Positions 51,816 through 59,579 of a stretch of 64,000 nt of DNA are shown here, piece after piece. Both the position numbers and the translations under genes were made by a program. The DNA comes from Bacteroidota bacterium (GTDB taxonomy: Bacteria; Bacteroidota; Bacteroidia; Sphingobacteriales; Sphingobacteriaceae), in contig JAMFRP010000033.1 in NCBI GenBank assembly GCA_026224775.1, forward strand, positions 1 to 64,000, read 5' to 3'. Within the stretch, counting starts at the first letter, position 1; each line of letters starts with the position of its first letter. The notes under the pieces are model-generated. The model saw only the letters and a list, made by a program, of their open reading frames with translations, was not told where the DNA came from and made no database searches.

Positions 51816-52727
51816 ATGAGTAACCCCACAAAGCTTAAAATACTAATTCCTATACTTTTCGTCGCGTTTTTTTGCGCCCATGCCTGGCACAAACACGAGC
51901 AACAGGAAAATGATATAACAGGCACACTACAAGGCAGGGAACTGGACGAAATATCGGGCATTGCAGCGTCTGGCATTAACAATAGCCTTTATTATATAGA
52001 AAACGACAGCGGCGACACCAGCCGCTTTTTTAGTATCGATCCTACCGGAAAAGTCCATGCCACTATTTATTTTAAAGGTAACCCCAAAACGGAGTTTGGG
52101 GTTACGGATTGTGAAGACATTGCTGTAGGCCCCGGGCCCATCCAGGGCAAAAGCTATTTATATGATGGTGATATAGGTGATAATTATTCCGACAGGCAAT
52201 CTCTGACAATTTATCGCATGGAAGAACAAAAAGCATGGGCTGATACAGGGATTAAACGTGCTACCGCAATACCGCTACATCTAAAATATCCTGATGGGCC
52301 GAAAGACGCTGAAACATTAATGATCGATCCTATTGAGAAATTGATTTATATCGTTTCCAAACGCCGCGATTCTGTAGGCATTTATACAACACCCCTGCTG
52401 TATAAACCAAATGATACAGTTACACTTACCCTGCATGGCAAGCTATTTTTTCAAGGTATAAAACCATTTAAATGGATAACAGCCGGCGATATATCCAAAG
52501 ATGGTACGCAAATATTATTACGCAGCTACGATAAAGTATACTACTGGCAACGCCCCCTAAACGAACCTGTTTGGAAAGTAATGCTCGCTCAAAAGCCGCA
52601 AAAGCTACCCTATACTATGGAAAAACAGGGCGAAGCCATAGGCTTTACACCCGATGGCAAAGGTTATTACACCACAAGCGAAGGTGTTTACTCACCCATA
52701 TACTATTATAAAATCCCGGGGAAGTAA
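51816..52727 (+). CDS. exported beta-propeller-like protein
   Basis: A 303-residue protein whose N-terminus (KLKILIPILFVAFFCAHA) is a signal or anchor. The rest is beta-rich and recalls propeller proteins of the esterase-like/SdiA-regulated kind, with LDEISGIAASGINNSLYYIENDSGD and DCEDIAVGPGP at the start, and GEAIGFTPDGKGYYTTSEG near the end. I chose ATG 51816; the longer frame from TTG 51789 overlaps the promoter. Function unknown. Confidence 0.7.
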   Translation: MSNPTKLKILIPILFVAFFCAHAWHKHEQQENDITGTLQGRELDEISGIAASGINNSLYYIENDSGDTSRFFSIDPTGKVHATIYFKGNPKTEFGVTDCEDIAVGPGPIQGKSYLYDGDIGDNYSDRQSLTIYRMEEQKAWADTGIKRATAIPLHLKYPDGPKDAETLMIDPIEKLIYIVSKRRDSVGIYTTPLLYKPNDTVTLTLHGKLFFQGIKPFKWITAGDISKDGTQILLRSYDKVYYWQRPLNEPVWKVMLAQKPQKLPYTMEKQGEAIGFTPDGKGYYTTSEGVYSPIYYYKIPGK

Positions 52728-52743
52728 TAGAGCTCATCTCCCA

Positions 52744-52824
52744 TGTCATTGCGAGGAACGAAGCAATCGCACGGAGAAAAGCGGATATGCAAAGTTCGCG
52801 ATTGCTTCGTTCCTCGCAATGACA
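52744..52824. repeat. palindromic repeat, left of the small exported protein
   Basis: TGTCATTGCGAGGAACGAAG ... CTTCGTTCCTCGCAATGACA with centre GAGAAAAGCGGATATGCA. It is nearly identical to, and in the same orientation as, the copy at 53290-53370. Confidence 0.95.
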
Positions 52825-52902
52825 GAAAAATGACAAACTTAACAACTAGTTAATTTTTAGATTTTATTAGGTTACTAACTTTATCTCGATAAAAAAAACA
52901 CC

Positions 52903-53253
52903 ATGAAAAAACTGTTTTTATTATCGATTTTGTTGTGCTTTGTGGCGGCAGGCCTCGCAGCAACAACAGCCTTGAACGGCCAATGGATCGGCACTTTAAA
53001 AACCGACGATGGCAATGAGTATCCACTGCAATACAATTTCAAGGTGGATGGCGATAAGCTCACCGGCACTGTCCGCGGCCCGCATGGCGACTTGCCTATA
53101 AATGATGGCCAAATCCATGGCTCGGCTTTCAGCTTTGATGTTTCGCTTGATAAAATGTTTTTGCTGCACACCGGCAAAATCTATCCTGACTCTATCAGTC
53201 TGGATATAGAATGCGATGAAACTAAAGCGCATACTGTATTGAAAAGAAATTAA
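52903..53253 (+). CDS. small exported beta-rich protein
   Basis: A 116-residue protein with a signal peptide (KKLFLLSILLCFVAAGLA). The mature part GQWIGTLKTDDGNEYPLQYNFKVDGDKLTGTVRGPHGD is a repeated strand-turn pattern seen in small Bacteroidota periplasmic proteins of unknown role. The gene is flanked by two nearly identical palindromic repeats in direct orientation, which form a 627-bp module. Confidence 0.75.
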   Translation: MKKLFLLSILLCFVAAGLAATTALNGQWIGTLKTDDGNEYPLQYNFKVDGDKLTGTVRGPHGDLPINDGQIHGSAFSFDVSLDKMFLLHTGKIYPDSISLDIECDETKAHTVLKRN

Positions 53254-53289
53254 AGGTTTTATAAAAAGTGGGCAGTATAAAATCGCCCT

Positions 53290-53370
53290 TGTCATTGCGA
53301 GGAACGAAGCAATCGCACAGAGAAAAGCGGATATGCATGGTTTGCGATTGCTTCGTTCCTCGCAATGACA
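53290..53370. repeat. palindromic repeat, right of the small exported protein
   Basis: This shares the same ends and the same centre as 52744-52824, with few differences, in direct orientation. Downstream is the VWA gene. Confidence 0.95.
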
Positions 53371-53481
53371 ATTAACAATCACACCAGCTTTTGTCATTCC
53401 TACCTAACAATTCAATTTAAAACCGCGCATATCAAACTTTTGCGTAAAATATTCCGTTATTTTATAACAGAAAGGTACAAT

Positions 53482-54579
53482 ATGCGTGGTTTTGGATTTT
53501 CCAAGTTTCAACCCAATGAGATCCCTAAAGGGGGATTTGAAGAATTACTGAAGTTATTTCTTGAATTGCTTAATTATACGTCGGGCGATGCAGGCGAAGC
53601 TTTGGCTTGGCTGAATGAACTCGACAAACAATATAACATCACCAATGACGACTATGGCATGGGTGATTTTATTGATGAGCTAAAACAAAAAGGCTATTTA
53701 GACGAAGATAAACAGAATGGCGAATTCCGCATTACCGGCAAAACAGAGCAAAGCATCCGTCAGGCATCGCTGGAAGAAATTTTCGGTAAGCTGAAAAAAT
53801 CAGGTAAAGGCAACCACCGCTCGCCGCAATCCGGTCAGGGCGATGAAAGAAATTCCGAGCGCCGCGAATTTGAGTTTGGCGATAGTCTGGATCAGATAGA
53901 TATGACCCAATCTATCCACAACGCACAGGTTAACCACGGCATCGGCGATTTTATGATGACCGAGCGCGATCTGGAAGTTGAGGAAATGGATTATAAAACC
54001 CTTACCTCAACCGTGCTGATGATTGATATATCGCACTCCATGATACTTTATGGTGAGGATAGGATAACCCCGGCAAAGAAAGTCGCGATGGCTTTGGCCG
54101 AACTAATCCGCACTAAATACCCTAAGGATACTTTAGATATTGTTGTTTTTGGTAACGATGCATGGCCTATTACATTAAAGGATCTGCCCTATTTACAAGT
54201 TGGCCCTTACCATACCAACACCTATGCGGGTTTGGAGTTGGCTACGGATATACTTCGCCGCCGTAAAACGCAAAACAAGCAGATATTTATGATTACCGAT
54301 GGTAAGCCCACCTGCTTAAAAGAGGGAACAAAATATTATAAAAACAGCGTCGGCCTCGACCGTAAGGTAGTAAACAAAACGTTGAATATGGCGGCGCAAT
54401 GTAAAAGGCTAAAAATACCTATCACCACATTTATGATAGCAAAAGACCCTTACCTGCAACAGTTTGTACGCAAGTTTACCGAAACCAATGGCGGCAAGGC
54501 CTTCTACAGCTCGTTAACCGGTTTAGGCGAATACATTTTTGAGGATTATATTAAGAACAGGAGAAGAACGGTTAGGTAA
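53482..54579 (+). CDS. VWA-domain protein of an AAA/VWA pair
   Basis: A 365-residue protein. Residues about 1-150 are a helical and charged region that includes a Ser/Gly-rich linker (KSGKGNHRSPQSGQGDERNSERR). The VWA domain starts near residue 175 with the MIDAS motif MIDISHSMILYG (D-x-S-x-S) and continues with DIVVFGNDAWPI and IFMITDGKPTC. It pairs with the AAA ATPase at 55147, as ChlD with ChlI or the MoxR-VWA pairs. ATG 53482 is the start; an upstream Met at 53365 lies in the repeat. The substrate is unknown. Confidence 0.9.
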   Translation: MRGFGFSKFQPNEIPKGGFEELLKLFLELLNYTSGDAGEALAWLNELDKQYNITNDDYGMGDFIDELKQKGYLDEDKQNGEFRITGKTEQSIRQASLEEIFGKLKKSGKGNHRSPQSGQGDERNSERREFEFGDSLDQIDMTQSIHNAQVNHGIGDFMMTERDLEVEEMDYKTLTSTVLMIDISHSMILYGEDRITPAKKVAMALAELIRTKYPKDTLDIVVFGNDAWPITLKDLPYLQVGPYHTNTYAGLELATDILRRRKTQNKQIFMITDGKPTCLKEGTKYYKNSVGLDRKVVNKTLNMAAQCKRLKIPITTFMIAKDPYLQQFVRKFTETNGGKAFYSSLTGLGEYIFEDYIKNRRRTVR

Positions 54580-54582
54580 TTT

Positions 54583-54690
54583 GATGTACAGATGTGCGTA
54601 CATGCAGATGTGCAGATAAAATGAACTTATCCTCTTTCCGCCGCAGGCGAAGAGAGGGTAGACCAGCGAAGCGCAGTAGGGGTGAGTAAT
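54583..54690. repeat. GATGTGCAG-unit repeat plus GC-rich block
   Basis: Units of the kind CAGATGTGC recur at 54583-54617, then a GC-rich block with CTCTTTCCGCC ... GCGAAGAGAGGG hairpin arms (54631-54658). Units of the same kind recur at 55092-55127, so the VOC gene is bracketed. Confidence 0.6.
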
Positions 54691-54710
54691 TATAAAAGCG
54701 ACTAATAACA

Positions 54711-55088
54711 ATGACAATCGACCACATAGATCACCTTGTACTAACCGTTGCGGATATTGACATTACCTGCAAATTTTACGAGGAGGTAATGGGAATGCAA
54801 AAAACAACATCGCCGGAAGGCAGGGTTGCTTTAAAATTCGGCACACAAAAACTAAACCTGCACAAAAAAGGTAAAGAGTTTGAACCGAAGGCTGAATACC
54901 CTACACCCGGCGCAATTGATATTTGCTTTATAACCAACAACCCGGTTGAGCAGGTAAAAACAGAATTAGAAAATAAAAACATACAAACGCAAGGATTATT
55001 TGAGCGCACGGGAGCTACCGGCAAAATACGTTCGGTTTACTTCCGCGACCCTGATATGAACCTTATTGAGGTAAGTAATTACATATAA
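54711..55088 (+). CDS. VOC-fold (glyoxalase-like) protein
   Basis: A 125-residue single-domain VOC protein. HIDHLVLTVADID carries a metal-ligand His near residue 8, a second His lies in LNLHKKG, and the final Glu is in DPDMNLIEVSNYI. Such proteins act as lactoylglutathione lyases, dioxygenases or resistance proteins; nothing decides between them. It interrupts the VWA/AAA pair and is bracketed by the same short repeat on both sides. Confidence 0.85.
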   Translation: MTIDHIDHLVLTVADIDITCKFYEEVMGMQKTTSPEGRVALKFGTQKLNLHKKGKEFEPKAEYPTPGAIDICFITNNPVEQVKTELENKNIQTQGLFERTGATGKIRSVYFRDPDMNLIEVSNYI

Positions 55089-55091
55089 ACA

Positions 55092-55127
55092 ATGTGCGGA
55101 TTTGCAAATATGCAGATGTGCAAATGA
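55092..55127. repeat. GATGTGCA-unit repeat between VOC and AAA genes
   Basis: ATGTGCGGATTTGCAAATAT followed by GCAGATGTGCAAATGAC, the same kind of units as at 54583-54617. The two lie on either side of the VOC gene. Confidence 0.6.
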
Positions 55128-55146
55128 CAAAAAGACTAAATAACGA

Positions 55147-56652
55147 ATGAGCAAATTATTAGAGATAACAACCCTTGGCCAGCTAAAAAAGACTGAATAC
55201 AAAAGCCGATCGGTTAAAGATGAATTAAGAGCAAACCTGATAACGCAATTGCAAAAAAGCGAAGGCGGTTTTGAAGGTATTATCGGTTTTGAGGATACGG
55301 TTATCCCCGATCTGCAAACTGCTATACTTTCGCGCCATAACATTTTACTACTTGGGTTACGTGGGCAGGCAAAAACACGTATTGCCCGTTTACTGGTAAA
55401 TTTGTTGGATGAATATGTGCCTTATATCGAAGGATCGGAATTATTTGATGATCCATTCGCGCCTATTTCATGGTTTGGCCATAACGAAGTCTTAGCCAAA
55501 GGCGATGCCACTCCTATTGCTTGGTTGCACCGCTCAGACCGTTATACTGAGAAGTTGGCTACGCCCGATGTTACCGTTGCCGATTTAATTGGTGATGTTG
55601 ACCCGATAAAAGCGGCAACGATGAAGTTGACTTACAGTGACGAGCGTGTAATTCACTTCGGTTTGATACCACGTGCCCACAGAGGAATATTTGTAATTAA
55701 TGAGTTACCCGATTTGCAAGCACGTATACAAGTATCCCTGTTTAATATTTTGCAGGAAAGAGATATACAGATTCGTGGTTTTAAATTGCGCTTACCTTTG
55801 GATATACAGTTTGTATTTACTGCCAACCCCGAGGATTATACCAATCGTGGTTCGATAGTAACGCCTTTGAAGGACAGGATCGAGAGTCAGATATTAACCC
55901 ACTACCCACGCTCGGTTGAAATCTCACGAAAGATTACCCAACAGGAAGCCCTGTTATCACCCGAACAAAAAGTTGCCGTTGAGGCCGATAGTTTGGTAAA
56001 AAACATGGTAGAGCAAATCGCTTTTGAAGCTAGGAACTCTGAATATATCGATAAAAAATCAGGCGTATCGGCAAGGTTAACCATTTCAGCCTATGAAAAC
56101 CTGATTAGTAACGCGGAAAGGCGCATGATCATCAATCGTGAGGCAAGCACATTTGTGCGTATCAGCGACTTTTTAGGCGTTATCCCGGCTATTACCGGTA
56201 AAATAGAGTTAGTATACGAAGGTGAACTGGAAGGCCCTGCAAAGGTTGCGAATATGCTTATCGGCAAAGCCATCAAAACTATGCTGGTGCAATTTTTCCC
56301 GGACCCGGAGAAAGCTAAAAAAGCAAAAGCGCCCAACCCTTATGCTGAAATTATAGCATGGTTTAGTAACGGTAATAACTTGTCGCTAGTTGATGACCTG
56401 TCATTAGTTGATTATAAAAAAAGCTTAAATTCTGTAACCGGATTAAAAGAGCTTGTTAAAAAGATGCACCCTCGCCTAAGCGAAAACCAACAATTATTAT
56501 TGATGGAATTTGTACTGCATGGTCTGGCTGAATTTTCACAACTAAACAAAGGTTTTTTAGATAATGGTTTCGCGTTCTCCGATATGTTCACCAGCCTGTT
56601 CAACCTTGAACCGGATGATGATGATTTGGATATGGATGATGATCGTTATTAA
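55147..56652 (+). CDS. MoxR/ChlI-like AAA ATPase
   Basis: A 501-residue AAA+ ATPase related to Mg-chelatase subunit I and MoxR. Walker A is GLRGQAKTR (about residues 74-82). The Walker B-like segment is RGIFVINELPDL, where Asn stands in the position of the usual Asp before Glu; sensor 1 is in FVFTANPEDYT. The C-terminal end is very acidic (PDDDDLDMDDDRY). In this class the ATPase works with a VWA protein to remodel or insert metal into a partner; the partner here is the gene at 53482. Confidence 0.92.
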   Translation: MSKLLEITTLGQLKKTEYKSRSVKDELRANLITQLQKSEGGFEGIIGFEDTVIPDLQTAILSRHNILLLGLRGQAKTRIARLLVNLLDEYVPYIEGSELFDDPFAPISWFGHNEVLAKGDATPIAWLHRSDRYTEKLATPDVTVADLIGDVDPIKAATMKLTYSDERVIHFGLIPRAHRGIFVINELPDLQARIQVSLFNILQERDIQIRGFKLRLPLDIQFVFTANPEDYTNRGSIVTPLKDRIESQILTHYPRSVEISRKITQQEALLSPEQKVAVEADSLVKNMVEQIAFEARNSEYIDKKSGVSARLTISAYENLISNAERRMIINREASTFVRISDFLGVIPAITGKIELVYEGELEGPAKVANMLIGKAIKTMLVQFFPDPEKAKKAKAPNPYAEIIAWFSNGNNLSLVDDLSLVDYKKSLNSVTGLKELVKKMHPRLSENQQLLLMEFVLHGLAEFSQLNKGFLDNGFAFSDMFTSLFNLEPDDDDLDMDDDRY

Positions 56653-56668
56653 TACCTAATAACCTTTT

Positions 56669-56753
56669 TGTCATTCTGAACGGAGTGAAGAATCTTGGAA
56701 CTATGCTAACGTTATACATTACGGATAGATTCTTCACTCCGTTCAGAATGACA
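56669..56753. repeat. palindromic intergenic repeat (TCATTCTGAAC type)
   Basis: TGTCATTCTGAACGGAGTGA and its complement at the right end give a long palindrome downstream of the AAA gene. Confidence 0.9.
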
Positions 56754-56856
56754 ATTTGATTTTAAGATTTTTCTTTTCAGCCTTTAAAGATTAACAAAGA
56801 TTGTTGCGATATTTGAGCCATCCCTTGTTAATTCGGGCGCACCACTCAGGTAATCC

Positions 56857-57744
56857 ATGAAAAAAATATTGCAATCAATTGTTGATTTTTTACTCTTCAG
56901 CAATGTTTTTATGGCGCTGTGCGCCGTGGCCCAGGGCTTGGTTACCTTTTACCTGATCGGCTCAAAACCAATACCCACTGTACTTTTCCTGTTGTTTACT
57001 TCTACATTAGGTATATATAACTTCAGCATATTCATAGGCAAACCCAAGCAACTCGATAAAACGGCTACCGCCCGCGAAGTATGGTATTTTACACATCCCC
57101 GCTTAATGATAACACTGGCCATTGTGTCAATCCTATCATTAGCGCCATTGTTTTTTTTGATAACCATGGAGTCGAAAATACTACTCACCTTTTTGGCAGT
57201 TATCTCCTTTTGTTATAGTTTACCATTGTTCACCCTGGGCGACAAAAAGTTTGGCTTACGCAATATCCCGGGATTAAAGCAATTTTTAATAACCCTGGTA
57301 TGGACCATGAGTAGTGTATTATTACCAGTAATGGAATCGCTGAATGCACATTTATCTACTATTTCTCTACGCGACATCACTATACTTTTGGCTAAACGGT
57401 TCCTGTTCATCGGCGCTTTAACTATGCCTTTTGATATACGCGATATTTTCCATGATTATAACCTGGGATTAAAAACCATACCGGTAATTTATGGCGAAAA
57501 AAAGGCTTATTTATTTTGCCAGATAATACTTATCGGATATGTAGTGCTACTATTCCTGTTCAGAAACAACGGCTTTAATAACGATTTCTTCGCGCTAACT
57601 ATAACCGCGGTTTTAGCCGGTTGGTTAATATTCCACTCAACTATTGAGAAGGACGATTACTATTATTTTTTTTATGTTGATGGTGTTTTAATACTACAAT
57701 ATCTACTTCTGCTGCTATTCAATTCTTTCAGCTTTAAATTATAA
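56857..57744 (+). CDS. UbiA-like prenyltransferase-family membrane protein
   Basis: A 295-residue protein with eight or nine TM segments. The second Asp-rich motif is intact (DIRDIFHDYNLGLKTIPVIYG, D-x2-D-x3-D, near residues 197-204). The first NDxxDxxxD is not recognisable: the matching position reads IYNFSIFIGKPKQLD. Loss of one Asp motif may mean a changed or lost prenyltransferase activity. Its last base is the first base of the methyltransferase start, so the two form a coupled pair. Confidence 0.75.
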   Translation: MKKILQSIVDFLLFSNVFMALCAVAQGLVTFYLIGSKPIPTVLFLLFTSTLGIYNFSIFIGKPKQLDKTATAREVWYFTHPRLMITLAIVSILSLAPLFFLITMESKILLTFLAVISFCYSLPLFTLGDKKFGLRNIPGLKQFLITLVWTMSSVLLPVMESLNAHLSTISLRDITILLAKRFLFIGALTMPFDIRDIFHDYNLGLKTIPVIYGEKKAYLFCQIILIGYVVLLFLFRNNGFNNDFFALTITAVLAGWLIFHSTIEKDDYYYFFYVDGVLILQYLLLLLFNSFSFKL

Positions 57745-58361
57745 TGGCAGCCAATTACAATAATTCGGCCTGGTTTTATGATAGCCTTGCACGGTTGGTA
57801 TACGGCAAAGCATTAGTAAACGCACAGGTCTATTTGTTGAAGCATATTCCCGAAAATGCAAAAGTACTTATCGTTGGGGGTGGTACTGGTTGGATATTGG
57901 AGGAGCTGGTTCGCATACGTCCATCAGGTTTACAAATCACCTATGTAGAGATCGCGCCAAATATGATGGCCTTATCTAAAAAAAGAAACATCGGCAATAA
58001 CCAGGTAACGTTTATTAATGATGCTATTGAAAATATTGATCTGATTGCAGATTTTGATATAGTGCTCACCCCTTTTTTACTGGATAATTTCACGAATGAG
58101 AACTTAATTAAAGTATTTAACAGGATTACGATTTTACTTAAACCAGATGCCTTATGGCTCAATACAAGTTTTCAATTAACCGATAAATGGTGGCAGCCGG
58201 TTATGCTACAAAGTATGTTTATTCTATTTAAAGTGATTTGTAATATTGAGGCATCAAAACTGCCAGCAATTGATAAATGCTTTGAAGAAAAACATTTTAA
58301 GCTTGTAAAACAACAATGCTTTTTTGGAGAGTTTATTGGGGCGAGGGTTTATAGAAAATAA
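57744..58361 (+). CDS. class I SAM-dependent methyltransferase
   Basis: A 205-residue methyltransferase. Motif I is VLIVGGGTGWILEEL (about residues 41-55) and the acidic end of strand beta-2 is ITYVEIAPNMMALSKK; motif IV is FDIVLTPFLLDNF. It is similar in size to UbiE/MenG-type enzymes but the recognisable UbiE signature is not there. It begins on the last base of the UbiA-like gene, so it probably methylates the product of, or a ligand of, that membrane protein. Confidence 0.88.
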   Translation: MAANYNNSAWFYDSLARLVYGKALVNAQVYLLKHIPENAKVLIVGGGTGWILEELVRIRPSGLQITYVEIAPNMMALSKKRNIGNNQVTFINDAIENIDLIADFDIVLTPFLLDNFTNENLIKVFNRITILLKPDALWLNTSFQLTDKWWQPVMLQSMFILFKVICNIEASKLPAIDKCFEEKHFKLVKQQCFFGEFIGARVYRK

Positions 58362-58368
58362 ACACCTC

Positions 58369-58458
58369 GTCATTGCGAGCGATAGCGTGGCAATCCCCGA
58401 CTTATAGAACCGCTCTGCTTATTAGGGATTGCCACGTCGCTCCGCTCCTCGCAATGAC
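58369..58458. repeat. palindromic intergenic repeat (TCATTGCGAGC type)
   Basis: GTCATTGCGAGCGATAGCG and GCTCCGCTCCTCGCAATGAC, inner arms GTGGCAATCC/GGATTGCCAC, between convergent genes. Confidence 0.95.
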
Positions 58459-58477
58459 GCGCGGAGGGAAAACGGTA

Positions 58478-59458
58478 TTATTCGATATAGCTTTCCAATA
58501 TTTTAAAGCCCTCAGTAGTTTCTAACTCCACATGGTCAACTACTTTTGGTAACAGAATACACTCACCCATTTTTACAGAATAACTTTGATTGTTATACTT
58601 TAACTTATAAGCACCTTCCACACAAACATGTATTACAAACGAATCCAGGTTTGAATAATCTTTTGATACGCCTTTATCAAAATCCAACAAATTGGTAGTA
58701 AAGTAAGGGCAAGTTACTAAGTGAACTGTTTTATCCTTTTCAGGTGCATATTTGGTTTTATATTCAGGATAATGTTTGTAATCTATGGCAGCAAGCGCTT
58801 CTTCTACATGCAGCTCACGTTTATTGCCTTTATCATCCACACGGTCAAAATCATAAATACGGTAGGTAATATCTGATGTTTGCTGAATTTCAGCGATTAA
58901 TAAGCCTTTACCTATTGTATGTACCCTTCCCGCAGGTAAAAAGAAAACATCACCAGCTTTTACATCTTCCTTATTTAACACATCGGTTAAATGGCCGCTG
59001 TTGAAAGTATCTAAATACTCTTGTTGGGTAAGTTCTTTATTAAAACCGGCAATTAATGTCGAACCCGGATCAGCTTCAATCACATACCACATTTCGGTTT
59101 TGCCGAAGGAATTATGGCGTTCTTTACCTAACTTATCATCCGGGTGAACCTGGATTGAAAGATCTTCATTGGCATCAATAAACTTCACCAGCAAAGGGAA
59201 TATATTACCAAAGTGATCGTATACTTTTTTACCTACCAATTGATCTTTATATTGCTCTAACAGATCAGCTAATGACTGTCCTGCTAGTTCACCACCTTCA
59301 ACAACGGATACATCAGATTTTACGCCTGATATTTCCCAGGTTTCGCCACAGTTTGGCAAATCACCAAAATCTTTATGTAAATAAGTATTGATCTTATGAC
59401 CGCCCCAAATCTTGTCTTTGTAAATGGTTTTGAATTTTAGAGGATATAATGTTGACAT
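58478..59458 (-). CDS. manA: class I mannose-6-phosphate isomerase
   Basis: This zinc-dependent cupin enzyme interconverts mannose-6-P and fructose-6-P, feeding GDP-mannose or mannose use. The 326-residue protein has FKTIYKDKIWGGHKI at its N-terminus, the metal-site QVHPDD with GKTEMWYVIEADPGS, and HTIGKGLLIAEIQQTSDITYRIYDFDR. It is near the length of the shorter bacterial form. A TATTTTTG -7 box lies 35 bp upstream on the minus strand. The icd gene upstream is separated by a terminator and has its own box. Confidence 0.95.
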   Translation of the reverse strand: MSTLYPLKFKTIYKDKIWGGHKINTYLHKDFGDLPNCGETWEISGVKSDVSVVEGGELAGQSLADLLEQYKDQLVGKKVYDHFGNIFPLLVKFIDANEDLSIQVHPDDKLGKERHNSFGKTEMWYVIEADPGSTLIAGFNKELTQQEYLDTFNSGHLTDVLNKEDVKAGDVFFLPAGRVHTIGKGLLIAEIQQTSDITYRIYDFDRVDDKGNKRELHVEEALAAIDYKHYPEYKTKYAPEKDKTVHLVTCPYFTTNLLDFDKGVSKDYSNLDSFVIHVCVEGAYKLKYNNQSYSVKMGECILLPKVVDHVELETTEGFKILESYIE

Positions 59459-59492
59459 TGGTTTTGTGTTTATTGATGTAAAATATCGTTTT

Positions 59493-59500
59493 CAAAAATA
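59493..59500 (-). promoter_or_regulatory. manA promoter -7 box
   Basis: TATTTTTG on the minus strand is a full TAnnTTTG match, 34 bp before the ATG. Confidence 0.55.
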
Positions 59501-59525
59501 GCTAAATCTGTTTACCATCCAACAA

Positions 59526-59556
59526 AAAAGTCCGCATATTGTGTATGCGGACTTTT
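59526..59556 (-). terminator. intrinsic terminator of icd
   Basis: A 13-bp perfect stem (AAAAGTCCGCATA with its complement, loop of 5) lies 24 bp after the icd stop, with the T run formed by the descending arm. Confidence 0.9.
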
Positions 59557-59579
59557 AATAATTATTATAGTTGAATGAA

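Noticed and set aside
53482..56652. The VWA/AAA pair as a defence system
   Set aside because: No effector, nuclease or phage-related gene lies near, and the pair resembles the widespread ChlI/ChlD-MoxR kind.
1925..58458. The repeated palindromes as a CRISPR array
   Set aside because: Copies are scattered singly between genes with no regular spacers and no cas genes are seen.
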